Notes: generated by a model not told the origin, from the letters alone. Positions 23,191 through 36,493 are shown, counted from the stretch's first letter. The stretch is 64,000 nt of DNA from Chamaecyparis obtusa (GCA_027943335.1 BSBK01006031.1:311001-375000), one strand, 5' to 3'. Program-made: numbers and translations.

Positions 23191-25181
23191 ATAATGGAGT
23201 GAAGATATATAGTTGATTGAGAATTTATTACCAAAAATAACCTTTCTTTCTCAACAATCCCTCAAATATGATCAGAAAGGCTGGCCCATTTATATTGAAC
23301 AGATTCAAACAAATGTCAAATAAATAAACAAAACTTGACCTCAACAACCCTTTGCCAAGTCGTCAAATTTTTTATAAAACAAGGCAGGCTGGACCCCAAG
23401 CGGGTTTGGCCTAAAAAAATTTTGAACTCAAACAACTGGCCTTAAAAACATCCAGAACGACTGGCAATTGTGAACAGATTCAACCCAGAAAACCAGATAC
23501 CAAAAAGGACTTCAATTTTTACTATTTTGCCAGTCGCCAAACTTGATAAACTGCTTTTAATTGTGCCATTAAATCACTGATGAAAACTTGTCGCTAGAAG
23601 CTGAAAGTTGGCAGACACAAACTTTGTACCATAGAAAAACATCCTGCTAAATGGATTCAGAAAACAATAAATGAGGCAGAGGATTTTAAAAGTCAAAATA
23701 CCCATTCAGAAATGTCAGAAAACCACAAACTAAAAACACTGTTGACTGCCTCAGAAAGAGATGATCTAAAAATATCAAACGATAAGTCGAAGATAAACTA
23801 CTAGATCTGGTAGAAGAATCATCAAAAAAGATCACAACAAAAAAATCCTCAACTGGAGATGGTCAACCATTCAAAATCTACAAATTTATGAAAACAGTTA
23901 CTTTGCATAGTTATGCTATCCGCACTTCTCGTCATCATTGAACACCTTTACCGGTCTTGAAATTGGATCAAATGGAAACCTCACAGTCTGAGACCCTGGA
24001 AGAAAATTCTCTCTCACACATAGAAGACAAGTCTATGATCAGATTGATTAAACAATCAACCAATTATCAATTATTAATCCTCAAAGTTGTGCCCTTAAAC
24101 ACCCTAAATTGAAAACCATGAAACCATAGAAATTGCACTTGGAATTGATCGAGTAGAGTGATCAAACGGATTTCTCAAAATCTAAAATTTATCATGGAAA
24201 ATCACTTTTACATCTACATTATGGATCAACCTTCAATTATGCCTAACCTTGATCCAGGTGAAAATGGAAAGATCTCAAAGTGAGCCACTCACAAAATTGA
24301 ACTGTGTACTGTTGAAGAAACTTAGCAATCTGCAAACTGAATGGCCCTGGCAAACATGTCAAACGGGCACATGGGGGGCTGAAAATTGGTAATATGACTC
24401 ATTCCCATTCCTAAAACATGATGCAACAATTGGAACATCTTGATCAATCATATTTCACTTAATGCACTTATCCGAACAGGGCCCCCGACTGGAATGTGTA
24501 ATTGATCCCCATTAAAATGTTAGAAACTGCAAACGGAATCAGATTGGCAAACTAGGCAAATGGATTCATCATGGCCTGAAAAATGAAACACAAGAAGTAT
24601 TTAACCATTGGAATATAGGGAAAAATTAATTTTGTCAATTGGATCACAAGGTCAAAAGTTATAACTAGTCAAACATCCCCTTCTAGAAATCTGAACAATT
24701 ACACAAGTGAATGACAATAACAAACTACCAACTTTGAGGGGTTCGAAACCTAATCAAACGGATTTGAAATGACTTGAAAATTTGAACATAGGCTCTTTGA
24801 TATGCATACTAAACATCCTCAAAGTGGTGGTTCATGAAACATAGCAGGACATAAGATATTCAAATACAAATATGGCCTACTACAGTGATTTGACACTTAG
24901 GCAAAAATGCAGATTTAGGTGAACACCTCAAAATGGCTACCTCCTAAACACTTCAGATTCTTCATTTAGGAGCTAGAACCCACTGTATATGTCAAATGAA
25001 AGGTTTTGGACCTGTTCTCCAAGCTGTATCTTATGAAATTCATCAATCTCATTTTTACATGCTCTTGAATTCAGGTCTTTGAAATTGTTCTCTTGAAGCA
25101 CCGAACATTGCCTTAGGAAAAATTTCTGAACATGGGCTCAAAACCACATAGATTTTTCATAGTACTAATAGGATCTTAGTG

Positions 25182-27214
25182 CCTAGATAGAGAGAGGCCT
25201 TAGGTGAGGAATCAGTCTCCCTGAAGATCCTGTTGCTCCTTTCTTTCCAAATAGTCCAACAAATGTGCAAGGGGAGTAAGTGCCATAGGGGCTGGAGGAG
25301 AGGGTTATTGGAAGGGGATCACCAATTAGTAAACTAGTGAGTATCCTCCCCAAGGAGCCAAGGGATCCCCATTTTTTAATAAATCCCTATCAAATACTAG
25401 CAGAGTAGTCACAATGTATGAATAGGTGATTCACAGTTTCCTCCTCCTTCTTGTAGAGGACACATCTATTGGCCAGGGAGAAACCTCTTTTTATAAGTTT
25501 TTCATGGGTTAACACTTTTCCATGCATGATCATCCACCATAAGTAGTTGATTTTCTGAGTGAGGTGAGGGATCTACACAATATTCCAATCTCCAGGGTTA
25601 TTCTCCTCCTTCAAAAGTAGGTTGTAAGTAGTCTTGACTGAGAAGGTTCCCAATTGGGTGGGGGCCCAAATGATAGAGTCTTGGCTATTAATTCTAGGAA
25701 TTCTAACATTTCCCAAACTTTCCATAAGTTCCTTAGCCAAGTTTTCCAACTCGGGTATATTTCTAACAAGGTACGAGACATCTTTCCATTGACCTCCAAT
25801 CATGTAGTTGTAGATTCTATCCCCAAGAATAGGCCCAAGGTAGGTCAGAAGGGGACCAAACCTCCTAGCAATGGTAGGGAAATTCTGGATCCATTAGTTA
25901 CTCCAAAATCTGATGGATCACTCATTCCCGAGTTGCCAGAATGAACCCTTAGAAAGAATAGTTTTGCATTTGCAAATATTCGTCAAAAGTTTGGAACCAC
26001 ATGAGGAAGGTCATTGTCTTGATACATAATCCCATAAGGGTTCCCTTTTAGGTACTTAGCCTCCAAAATTTTGCACCAATAAGCTTTTCTTTCTATAAGC
26101 TTCCATGCCACTTTCATGGCGAGGGCCCTATTCAGCATGCCAATTTTCCTAAGACCGAGTCCTCCCAGTCTTTTAGGAAGACAAACCATTTCCCAATTGA
26201 CCAAGGACATCCTCATTTTCTCTTCAGAGCTAGCCCACATAAATGCTCTTTGAATATTTTTAAGCCTATCAGCCATGTAGCTTTTGATATTGAAAAGGGA
26301 TAGAAAGTAAACAGGTATGCCCTACAGAGTAGAAGCCACCAGTTGGAGCTTACTAGCGCTGTTCAGGATCTTCCCTTTCTAGCCAGCAAGTTTTCTCTGG
26401 GTTCTCTTCAGGATGGAATTCTAGAATTCCTAAGAGACCTCTTTGATAGTGAGAGGGAGGCATAGGTAGGTGGAGGGGAGTGAAGCTGACTAATAGCCAA
26501 ATATTTGAAGCACTCTAGTTTGGGTCTCAATAGGGGTGTTAAAGAAGAATAACCTTCTTTTGTGGTAGTTGATGCACTACCTTGAAGCCATAGCATAAGT
26601 CTCTAGTAGGTTCTTCTACTGTCTAGCTTCAATCACCAAAGAGCACCCAAAGAGGAAAGCATGATCCAAAAATTGTTCAAGGACAACTTGTTGTAGAGTG
26701 GAAGTTGGTTTGACACCTTTTATTCTTCCCATGGAAGAGAGAACAATTAGATTCTTGCTAAAAACTTTAGCAACCATAATGAAAATATAAGGGGAGAGGG
26801 GTCTCCTTGTCTAAGTCCTGTTTCAGGTTGAAAGAAGCCCTTGGGGGAGCCATTGACCAACTTAGAGAAGCTAACAATTTGCATACATTCTTGAATAATG
26901 CAGATAACCTTATCATTAAAGCCCATTCTATTAATAATGTTTAGAAGAAAGGACCGATTAACTTTATCATAATCCTTATAAATATCAAGTTTAAAGGCCA
27001 TACCTGGTGCTTTGCTCCTGTCCATGGAGTGAATAATTTCATGTTGTGATAGGGCATCATCCAGGATTTCCCTTCCTAACACAAAACCTTTCTAAATAGG
27101 GCTGATCAGTATGTCCAGAAGGGGCTTCAATCTGTTAACCAGAATCTTAGTGTGGATCTTATAGAATGTGTTACATAGACAAATAGGTTTGAAGTCTAGC
27201 ATAGAGGTAGGATT
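25182..27214 (-). pseudogene. LINE reverse transcriptase C-terminal part and zf-RVT
   Basis: On the minus strand the block opens with the middle of the RT domain. KLDIYKDYDKVN holds the first catalytic Asp position, GLRQGDPSPLIFSL is the next conserved box, and QFLDHAFLFG (about 26660-26690) is the active-site box, in which the second Asp of the usual LDD/ADD pair is His. The thumb/connection region follows (LPKRLGGLGLRKI, 26276-25983). The zf-RVT segment comes last, with WWMIMHGKVLTHEKLIKRG and the Cys/His pattern C-X12-HLFIHC near 25405-25475. Several stops and frame changes occur. It joins the RT part at 34948-35140 across the copia insertion. Confidence 0.85.
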
Positions 27215-28696
27215 TGATGAGCTACAACTGATTTAGAAACTAATTGAAGATCTGTGATTAGAGATCACTGAGTTGTTGATTAGGAATGTAAGATGATTAA
27301 ATCAGTAATATGTTGTCATTGATGTCAACTAGTTTTGATAGCACTTATCTTGTAAGTTACGATACCTAAACATCTGTAGAAAGGAAAAAGAGATGAAGAA
27401 TAGATATATCTACATTGAGCAAGATGGATATGAAAGATGAGGATAAGGAATACATTGGGTAACTTATTAATGAGTCTATGACCTTATGTTATTGACTGGA
27501 TTATGTTGCATTCATCTATGATGAGGAAAAGAGAAAAATAACACAAGGTAGTATGGTCAATTGATGAAGCATTCCAGTATACAACAAGTAGTGTAGTGTA
27601 TACCAAGCACAGTATAAACAGAGCTTGTGTTCACCGACACATTTGTTTGTTACCCGAGATGGAACAAAAGAACTAAATGATCAGTTTAGCTAATAACGAT
27701 TGATGAGCTATAAAGTGTATGATTATGAGGTAGAAAGATAAAGTTTGTTATGAAGATCAATGGATAAAAAAATTCAAGGAAGATCTAAAGGATGGAAACA
27801 AAACATGTTACTCACACATCAGCTGAGGAAGGTTTAAGCGGAAAAATGAATGGAGGAGAATAAGCGACAAAATCTGATGGATGAAAAGAAAATAGTTTAC
27901 ATGTCTATTTAAGAGACTAGGGTTTCATTATGAAACTTATAGTAGAAGAAGGAAACTATAGAACTATCGCATGAACAAGCTTCATGCATGCCTGATCAGA
28001 CTGGTTAAGGAGAACCAAACTGCAGAGATTACCGAGCGTCAGAAAACTATAACTGGGAGACAATACATTACTGAATATCGTTGAAACAAAATTGATATAT
28101 TGATCAGAGGATTTGAATGAGAATAATATAGATCTAAATATCTGCAATTGAAGTTGTATTATAATCAGATCATTCACTATTATAGTTTAACCATTTTAAT
28201 TAGATAAATCTCTTAACTGAGTGGACTTGAAAGTCTTGTAATGTCATTCATAGAATGTACATTTGTTATCTTGTCAACCCCATAGTGAATGTTGGTTGGA
28301 TGATAACAACTGGTCTAAAATCCTCTAACAAGGTAACACCTTACAATGTGTTTTGTAACCTTTAATAGGGTTGGGTCTTCACCGACCTCACTTCAGAAGA
28401 GTGAACAATTTTTGAGTTGCCTGTCCTAGGTGGTTTTTCCCTTAATAGGGTTTCCATGTTAAATCTGTTGTGTTATGTGTTCATTATGGTGATTTTTTTA
28501 TTGTCATACTTTGCATATTGCATATTGGATTTGATCAGTGATTACTTTAAGTTATTAACTGGTAATCCGTAAAAGCATAGACAGAATAGTATTTTATGTT
28601 ACCAAGCTGTAGAAGTTTAAGTAAATTATTTTGGATATACATTTTGGAATTGGGATTGTGGATAAATGATTCACCCCCCTCTCATTTATTCTAAAA
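27215..28696 (+). repeat. 5' LTR of the copia element
   Basis: It starts TGATGAGCTACAACTG, and its end is inferred by alignment with the 3' LTR, where CA has become AA. The minus-strand frame at 27956-28177 inside it is fortuitous. Confidence 0.9.
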
Positions 28697-28698
28697 AT

Positions 28699-28710
28699 TG
28701 GTATCAGAGT
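28699..28710 (+). other. Primer-binding site of the copia element
   Basis: TGGTATCAGAGT matches the initiator tRNA-Met site at 11 of 12 positions, two bases after the 5' LTR. Confidence 0.9.
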
Positions 28711-28760
28711 AGTGGTTGCTTGGAATAGAGTTTTAAGGACTTCAGCACAAAGATCTCAAA

Positions 28761-29657
28761 ATGTATAAGAGGGAAGTACCAAAGATAAACAAGGATAAGT
28801 TCACAATATGGCAAAGAAGGATGAAGCTACATATATCTAGAATTGGGATTTCTAGTCTCACTCTAATGGAGAATGGATACATTTCCTTGCTCACTGGACC
28901 TTTGACCCTTGATCAGTTAAGAGATAGACATGAGCATAATGTCACTATGATGGAGATTGTTGCTTGTCTGACAGATGCCGAATTTGAAGATATCAAAGGA
29001 TGTGCTACTACTAAGGATATGTGTGATAAACTTGCTCAAGTTTATAGTGGTGATGTAAATGTAAAAAGCGCCAGAGCTGAAAGATTGAGAGGAAAATTCA
29101 ATGATATGAAGATGAAAGAAGGTGAAAACATAGTGCAGTACACAAATCAGATAAAGGAAGTTGTAAATGCAATAAGAAGATCTAATGGTGTTATTGATGA
29201 AGACACTGTGGTAAGTAAAATTCTTAGAACCTTATTACCAGTTTATGCAATCAAAATATCTGCAATCCATGAAATGAGATCGACACATGGTAATACTCTC
29301 ACTCTTGACAATTTGATTGGTAAATTGACTACATTTGAGCTTAACAATTATGATAATAGTGTTGTACCAATTGTTGAGTTTTCTTTCATGACTTCTCTGA
29401 AGATTGGTAAGTCTAGTAGTAAACATGATGATGATGATAGCAATACTGATGATGAGCTTGATGAGCTTGAAGCTCTAATGGATAGAAGATTACCTAATGG
29501 TAAAGGTAGATATAAGGGTAAGCTACCTTTAGCATGTTTTAACTGTAAAGAAGTTGGTCATATTGTTGCTAGATGTCCAAAAAAGAAGGAAGATGATAGA
29601 AATAAAGACCGATCTACTGAAGGAAGCTATGGGAGAAGAGGTAACAGAAGTTACTGA
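28761..29657 (+). CDS. gag: Copia gag polyprotein
   Basis: An intact 298-codon frame starts 64 bases after the 5' LTR. The N-terminal two thirds are the copia-type capsid (UBN2 / gag-polypeptide family): the opening NKDKFTIWQRRMKLHI, the middle AEFEDIKGCATTKDMCDKL, then a long helical RAERLRGKFNDMKMKEGENI segment. An acidic linker (near residue 225) precedes the zinc knuckle CFNCKEVGHIVARC (C-X2-C-X4-H-X4-C, about residue 258), which binds RNA. The protein packages element RNA into cytoplasmic particles. The stop at 29655 is a TGA inside what was one gag-pol frame, since pol continues in the same register. Gag is therefore slightly shorter than the original polyprotein but keeps all its domains. 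It is the only full-length domain set in the window without a premature stop. Confidence 0.85.
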   Translation: MYKREVPKINKDKFTIWQRRMKLHISRIGISSLTLMENGYISLLTGPLTLDQLRDRHEHNVTMMEIVACLTDAEFEDIKGCATTKDMCDKLAQVYSGDVNVKSARAERLRGKFNDMKMKEGENIVQYTNQIKEVVNAIRRSNGVIDEDTVVSKILRTLLPVYAIKISAIHEMRSTHGNTLTLDNLIGKLTTFELNNYDNSVVPIVEFSFMTSLKIGKSSSKHDDDDSNTDDELDELEALMDRRLPNGKGRYKGKLPLACFNCKEVGHIVARCPKKKEDDRNKDRSTEGSYGRRGNRSY

Positions 29658-32600
29658 CACTACAATAGAGACAACCGAGATGATAGTGATAAAGGTAAAA
29701 AGGTATGTTACATTGCTGAAGAAGATGATATTGACACTGATTCAGATGATGATGTAGAAGTAGTATTTGTTGCTATGAAGGATGATTCTGAGGAAGAGGA
29801 AAAATAGGTAGAAACAACACTAATTTCTAAAGTTAATAAACATGATACATGGATCATAGATAGTGCCTATACACATCACATGACTGGTGATCATGAAAAA
29901 TTTGATCATCTTGAGTAATACAATGGAGGATCTATTAAAATGGGTAATGATACACCTTGTATGGTTAGAGGTAAAGGATCCCTGATGATTAATGATAGAA
30001 TCAAATGTGAAAATGCTTATTAGGTAGAAGGAGTAAACTATAACTTGGTAAGTGTGGCACAACTAAACAATTTAAGTGACTGAGTTGCTTTTGAGAGCAA
30101 GAAAGTAAAAATATTTGATGATGGAGGAAGACTTTTTGGACTAGGAGCACAAATGAAAAGTAATTTTTTTTATCTCGACAATGATGAATCTTCTTTCTTG
30201 ATGATGAAAAATGAAAATGCTTGGTTGTGGCATAAAAGGTTATGTCATGTCAATTTTGATAACATGATTAAGATGAGTAAAAATAAAAAGGTTAGAGGTC
30301 TGCCTAACTTAACTAAGCCTGATCATGTTATGTGTCATGAATGTCAGAAAGATAAAATGACAAAATCTAGTTTCAAAAGGAAAGATTATTCAACAAAGAA
30401 AATACTTGAGTTAGTTCACACCGACCTATGTGGTCCTATGAGAACTCAGAGTTATTATGGAGACATATATTTCATTCTTTTTGTTGATGATTACACTAGA
30501 TTAATGACAGTCATGTTCTTGAAAGAAAAATCAGAGGCATTCAAGATGTTCAAGTGGTATAAAGAAAAAGTAGAGAAAGAGACTGGAAAAGTATTGAAAT
30601 TCTTAAGATCTGATAGATAAGGTGACTTTATCTCTAATGAATTTACTAACTTTTGTAATGAGCATGGTATTAAAAGACAAGTCTTTGCACTGAGGACACT
30701 AAGGAAGAATGACATTGTTGAAAGGAGGAATAGGTCAATTGTTGACTACACAAGGACATTGATGATAGAAGATAATGTAGCTCAAACATACTGAAGAGAG
30801 GTTGTTAGCACAACTATTTATGTTCTTAACTGAGTACAACTAAAGAAGGAAACTAACAAGACACCCTATGAGTTATGGTTTAGACACAAACCCACTATAA
30901 GTTATTTTAGAATTTTTGGGAGTAAACATTTTATTCTGAAAGATGAAAGAAATGGGAAGTTTGACTCAAAAGGTGATGAAGGGATATTTCTTGGATATTC
31001 TAGTAAAAGAAAAGCATACAAGTGTCTAAATAGAGTTACTAATAAAATGATTGAAAGTACTAATGTTCGGGTTGATGAGTTTGATGATAAGAATGCAGAA
31101 GAAAGAAAAAAGGAACCAGAAGACTATAGTAGATTCACTTAAATTAAACAACCAGAGTATCTACCGAAGCTACAGATAGTGACAACCATTCATCAAGAAA
31201 ATAATACCGAGGAATAGGAAAGAGAAACTGATGAGGAGGAAGGACCTACCGAGAAAACAAATGAACCTATACAGGATGAATAGCAGAGAAGAGATAAAGT
31301 ACTGGCGAGATTTGACAGGAGACATCATCCCAAAACACAGATCATTATAGACAGACAAGCTGGCATGATGACAAGGAGTAAAATGAGACAAGGTACATGT
31401 CTAGTTTATGAATATGAACCAAAGAATGTAAAAGTTGCATTAGAAAATGATGAATGGGTTAATGCAATGAAAGAGGAAATAAAAAAAATAGAGAAGAACA
31501 AAACCTAGAGTCTAGTACCGAGACCTAAGAACAAGAATGTTATTGGTACTAAGTGGATATTCAGAAACAAGCTGAATGAAAATTGAGAGGTAACAAGGAA
31601 AAGAGCTAGATTGGTATGCAAGGGATATGCATAGGAGGAAGGAATATATTATGGTGAAATATTTGCACTTGTTTCTAGATTAGGAGTCAGAACATTACTT
31701 GCATATGTTGTACACAAAAAGTTCAAGGTTTACCAAATGGATGTTAAATCAGCTTTTCTAAATGGGATACTTGAAGAAGAAGTCTACATAGAACAACTAG
31801 AAGGGTTTGTTGATCCAGAAAAGAAAGATATGGTATGCAGATTACATTAAGCTTTATATGGTTTGAAGCAAGCACTGAGAGCCTGGTATGAAAGGATGCA
31901 TAATTATTTCATGAGTATTGGATTTTTTAGAACAAGTGAGAATAGCAATCTGTGTATGAAAGGAAATTCAGATGATAATATTTTGATTGCTGAAGTATTT
32001 GTTGATGACATAATACTTGGAGGACAAGATCACATCTGTAAGTCATTTTTTGATGAAATGAGAAGGGAATTTGAAATGTCTATGTTTGGAGAGATTAAGT
32101 TCTTTCTAGGCTTACAAGTGATTCAGCAAAATGATGGTATATTCATCATACAATCCAAATATATAAAGGAAGTATTGAACACATTTGGCATAGAATATGC
32201 TAAACCAGTTGGAACACTGATGGCTACTAGATGTAAACTGAATAAAGAAGATGGAACTACCGAGGTAAACTAGACACTGTATTGATCCACAACTGGTAAT
32301 TTAATGTATATAGTTCACAATAGACCAGATATAGCACATGTTGTTGGGATAGTTGCTATATTTTCTGCAAATCCTAGGGAGTCACACATGGTTGCTACAA
32401 AGAGAATCTTAAGATACCTGAAGAAAAATGAGGACTATGGATTATGGTATCCTAAGGAAGGTAAATTTGAACTTAAAGTCTACAACGATGCTGATTGGGT
32501 GGCAATGTTGATGATAGAAAGAGTACCACCAGAGGAGCATGTTTCTTTGGTGAAAGACTTGTTACATGGACAAGTAAGCAATAGTCTTGCATTTCTCAGT

Positions 32601-32950
32601 CTACAGCTGAAGAAAAGTATGTTGTTGCTGCTACTAACTATTCAAATATTGCATATATCAAGCAAGTGTTGGAAGGTATGAATGAGATAATTACTAAGAT
32701 AGTGATTATATATTGTGACAACACTTGTGCAATTAATATTTCAAAGAATCTAGTGATGCACTTTTAAAAAAAGCACATATCTATTAAGTATCACTACTGA
32801 AGAGAACAAGTACAAGAGAAGCAAGTCAAATTAGAATTTTTTACATCTAAAGAAAAACTTGTAGACATATTTACCAAGCCTCAACCAAAGGAAACTTTTG
32901 AATACTTGAGGACTAGACTTGGGGTCCGTCCCCTGTCTATCAGTCACTAA
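29658..32950 (+). pseudogene. pol: Copia pol: protease, integrase, RT, RNase H
   Basis: The same frame as gag runs to about 32500, broken only by point-mutation stops. Protease: WIIDSAYTHHMTG (about 29850), with Ala replacing the Gly of the DSG triad. Integrase: the zinc-binding HKRLCHV to HECQKDK (30225-30360), then HTDLCGPM, VDDYTR and NDIVERRNR, which supply the three acidic positions. RT: NVIGTKWIFRNK, YQMDVKSAFLNG and FVDDIILGG (about 31998), with both active-site Asp kept. RNase H: starts near 32300. DADW at about 32490 is followed by a frameshift of about one base, after which GNVDDRKST reads in another frame. The end DIFTKPQPKE lies near 32870. The enzyme set is complete in outline but cannot be translated whole. 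Confidence 0.88.
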
Positions 32951-33486
32951 TGTGATCTAGATGTTGCATCAGCCCAATCTTATCAGAAGATCATTCATGT
33001 TGATGCAACAGAGTTCACACTTTGGATTTATATCTAAGCTTGTGAAAGGTTGAAGAACTGGAACAGATTTTCATATCAGTATATAGAGATACAAAGAATG
33101 CACCAAACAATAGAGAGTTACATGGCTACTACAGAGTTGTATGTTTATGTGTTTCTTTGGCATTGTTTTCAAAGGGAGAGATAAATAATATGAAACAATA
33201 TGGAACCAAGGATAACACTAAAACATCTATCTAAGGGAGAGATCTAAAAGTAAGGGAGAGCATTGAAGATCAGTTGTTGAGAATAGAAGAAAGAATCTGA
33301 GAGTTGAAAAGATCATATTTGCAAAAGATAGTCTACACTTGAAATGTTTTTAAGTAACGTAGTGATTAAATATATTAAGCTAGGGAGATCTTACATCGAT
33401 TCACATCATTTGTTCACAAAGTTGTAGAATATATGTTTGGTATGTGTATGGAACATTTTCATGTTTCTTATGTTTCCATCAATGCC

Positions 33487-33498
33487 AAAGGGAAAGAT
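33487..33498 (+). other. Polypurine tract of the copia element
   Basis: aaagggaaagat lies directly before the 3' LTR start at 33499. It is the expected primer for plus-strand DNA synthesis. Confidence 0.85.
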
Positions 33499-34947
33499 TG
33501 ATGAACTACAACTGATTTATAACCTAATTGAAGATCTGTGATTAGAAATCATTGAGTTGCTGATTAGGAATGTAAGATAATTAAATTAGTAATATGTTGT
33601 CATTGATGTCAACTATTTTTTACAGCACTTATCTTGTAAGTTACAATACCTAAACATCTGTAGAAAGGAAAAAGAGATGAAGAACATATATATCTACATT
33701 GAGGAAGATGGATATGACAAATGATGATAAGGAATACAATGGGTAACTTATTAATGAGTCTATGACCTTATGTTATTGACTTGATTATGTTGCATTCATT
33801 TATGATGAGGAAAAGAGAAAAAGATACAAGGTAGTGTGGTCGGTTGATGAAGCATTATAGTATACACCGAGCAGTGTAGTGTATACTAAGCACAGTATAA
33901 ACTGAGCTTGTGTTCACTAATGCATTTCTTTGTTAACTGAGCTGGAACAAAAAAACTAAAGGATCAGTTTAGCTGATAAGGATAAATGAGCTGTAAAGTG
34001 TATGATTACGAGGTGGAAAGATAAAGTTATTTACGAAGATCAATAGCTAAAAAAATTAAAGGAAGATCTAAAGGATGGAAACAAAATGTGTTACTGACAC
34101 ATCAGCCGAGGAAGGTTTACGCGAAAAAATAAATGAAGGAGAATAAGCAGCAAAATTTGATGCATGAAAAGAAAATGGTTTACATGTTTATTTAAGAGAC
34201 TAAGGTTTCATTATGAAACTTATGCCGGAAGACAGAGATTGCAAAAATATCATGTGAAAAAGCTTCATGCATGCCTGATCATACTAGTTAAGGAGAACTG
34301 AACTGCAGAGATTACCGAGTGTTAGACAGCTATAACTAAGAAATAGTAAGTTACTGAATATTGTTGAAACATAATTGATATATTGATCAGAGGATTTGAA
34401 TGAGCATAATATAGATCTGAATATCTATAATTGAAGTTTTATTGTAATCAGATCATCTACTATTATAGTTTAACCATTGTAATCAGTTAAATTTGTTAAT
34501 TGAGTGGACTTGAAAGTCTTGTAATGTCATTCATAGAGTGTACATTTGTTATCCTAGCAACCCCATATTGAATGCTAGTTGGACGATAATGGTTGGTCTA
34601 AAATCCTCTAACAAGGTCACACCTTACAGTGTTTTTTGTAACCTTTAACAGGGTTGGGTCTTCACCGACCTCACTTTAGAAGAGTGAACAATTTTTGGGT
34701 TGCCGGTCCTAGGTGGTTTTTCCCTTAATAGGGTTTCCACGTTAAATATCTTGTGTTATGTGTTCATTGTGGTGATTGTTTGATTTCATACTTTGCATAT
34801 TGCATTTTGGATTTGATTGGTAAAAGCACAGACAAAATAGTATATTATGTTACCGAGCTGCAGAATTTTGAGTAAATCATTTTGGATATACATTTTGGAA
34901 TTAGGACTATGGATAACTGATTCACCCCCCTCTCATTTATTCTAACA
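33499..34947 (+). repeat. 3' LTR of the copia element
   Basis: It starts TGATGAACTACAACTG and ends TTCTAACA. It aligns along its length with 27215-28696. Confidence 0.92.
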
Positions 34948-36493
34948 TGATTTTCATTCTTAAGGACTAACACAATATAGGTCTTATTATGATGCTTCAG
35001 TAGCCTCCACATTCTGAAGAAGTCTCTGGCAACATGAGACACTTCAAGGCCAACAATATCCCAATAGTCTTGAAAGAAGGCCAGGGAAAAATCATCAGGT
35101 CTGGACGCTTTGTAGGAACCCATAGAAAATACATCCACTTTGAATTCATCATCAAAGACCTATCGTGTCAGACGATCATTATCAATGGGAGTAACAAAAC
35201 ATTAGATGTGCTCGAGAAGCTGGTCTTGAATGTTGACCGAGAACATGTAACCAGCATTAGAGTATAACCCCATGAAGTAATTAGTCACAACATGACTTAT
35301 TTTTTATTTCTAGGTAACTTCATTCCCCCTATTGTCCCTAATGGTGTTAATGGTATTTCTTCTTTTATGGTTAGTAGCAGATCTATGAAAGAAGGTTGTG
35401 TTTCGGTCTCCTTCCATAAGCCACTAGACCCTGGATCTCTATTTCCAGTAGATTTATTCCCTTTTCAAGGCTTCCTGCCACTTGTGTCTTGTCTTTTCCT
35501 CCCCTATTTGAAGCTAGGGGTTGATATTCCCAGCAGCAAGTTGGGCTTGGAGGGAATCCAAAGTCCCCGTAAGCTTTTTTTTCTCCTTGAAGAAGTCTCC
35601 AAAATTACATTTTCTGCATCCTTTGACCTCTCTTATGATGATTTCCAAATTTTGAGCAATCCTAAACATGGCAGTTCCCTTAATATGGGTGGCCCACAAG
35701 AGTTTCACTTGGTCTCCGAATGAGGGGTGGGAGCTCCACATAATCTCAAATCTAAAGGGAGTCATCCAATTCCTAGGAGAGTCTAATCATGAGAGGAGGA
35801 TAGGGTTATGATCAAAGGTCATTTTGGGGAGGTAAGACAAAGTGGAGGTCAAGCACAAGTCCTAGGAGGAGGTGGCCAGAACCCGTTCCAACCACACTTG
35901 GATGAGATGGGAGCCTTTCCTATTATTGGACCAAGTAAAGGGATTTCCTTTTAGGTTGATGTCCAAGAGACCTGAACAAGAAATGAGGTCAGCAAGGTCC
36001 CCCATACTATTAGAGTAGTCCATTAGACCTCTTAGCTTTTTTGGCGGATAGAATGAGGTGTTAAAGTCACCAACCACCATATAATTAGTAGATTTGTCCT
36101 GATCCATGTAGCTGATAATTTCCTTCTAGAGAGATAACTTGTTAGTCTGGGTGTTGGGAGCATAGATATTGAGCAAGTGTCAGACTATCTATTATTTTCT
36201 AAAGGTAATAGCAAGGAAATTTGGAGAGAAGGCAAGTGGTTCTCCTTCCATAGTGTTGGGGTTCCAGAGAGTGGAAATGCCACTTGAGGCACCAGAGGCC
36301 TCAGAGTAAAGAAACTCAGCACCTGGCCAGAGTCTGCCAATAAGGGAGGCAAAATTATTGAAGGACATCGTAGCCTCTTGGATAAGAAGAATATCTAGCT
36401 TGTGAGAAAAAAATGTATTATTTAATAGCACTTTGTTTGAGGGGGATGTTGAGACCTCTAACATTCTAAGAAAGACAAAATCATTTCTTATTT
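34948..36493 (-). pseudogene. LINE ORF2 endonuclease and RT N-terminal part
   Basis: From 36493 downwards: the start of the apurinic-type endonuclease (NVRGLNIPLK after a stop), LDILLIQEATM with the catalytic Glu, the YMVVGDFNTS box (near 36070) with the conserved Asp and Asn, and NPFTWSNNRKGSHLIQVWLERVL near 35900. The linker TPFRFEIMWSSHPSF follows (35765). Next come WLMEGDRNTTFFHRSATN (about 35400), a standard plant LINE segment, and the RT opening SRPDDFSLAFFQDYWDIVG (35138-34960). The endonuclease nicks the target and the RT copies the RNA at that nick. Frameshifts and stops divide the region, and it is cut at 34948 by the copia element. Plus-strand frames opposite it (for example 35292-35723) are shadows. 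Confidence 0.85.

Larger units (their letters stand above)
20191..25181. mobile_element. 5-kb insertion with 9-base flanking repeat
   Basis: The LINE breaks off between its zf-RVT block (ending near 25182) and its RNase H block (starting near 20190). At both breaks the sequence is cctagatag (20182-20190 and 25182-25190). A 9-base target duplication is typical of Mutator-like elements. However, the segment's two ends are not inverted repeats of each other, and no transposase or LTR was found, so the class is unproven. Apart from the GRAS fragment at 22.8-23.2 kb I see no coding. Confidence 0.5.
27215..34947 (+). mobile_element. Complete Ty1/copia retrotransposon
   Basis: LTRs of 1482 and 1449 bases start TGATGA and end CTAACA (right) or CTAAAA (left), and are about 90% alike in their first 400 bases by eye. 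A primer site at 28699 and a polypurine tract at 33487 mark the interior. Flanks are ggatt (27210-27214) and tgatt (34948-34952), a 4-of-5 target duplication. The interior encodes gag, protease, integrase, reverse transcriptase and RNase H in copia order. The element sits on the opposite strand to the LINE it interrupts. The LINE RT reading frame resumes if one target copy is removed. Confidence 0.93.
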
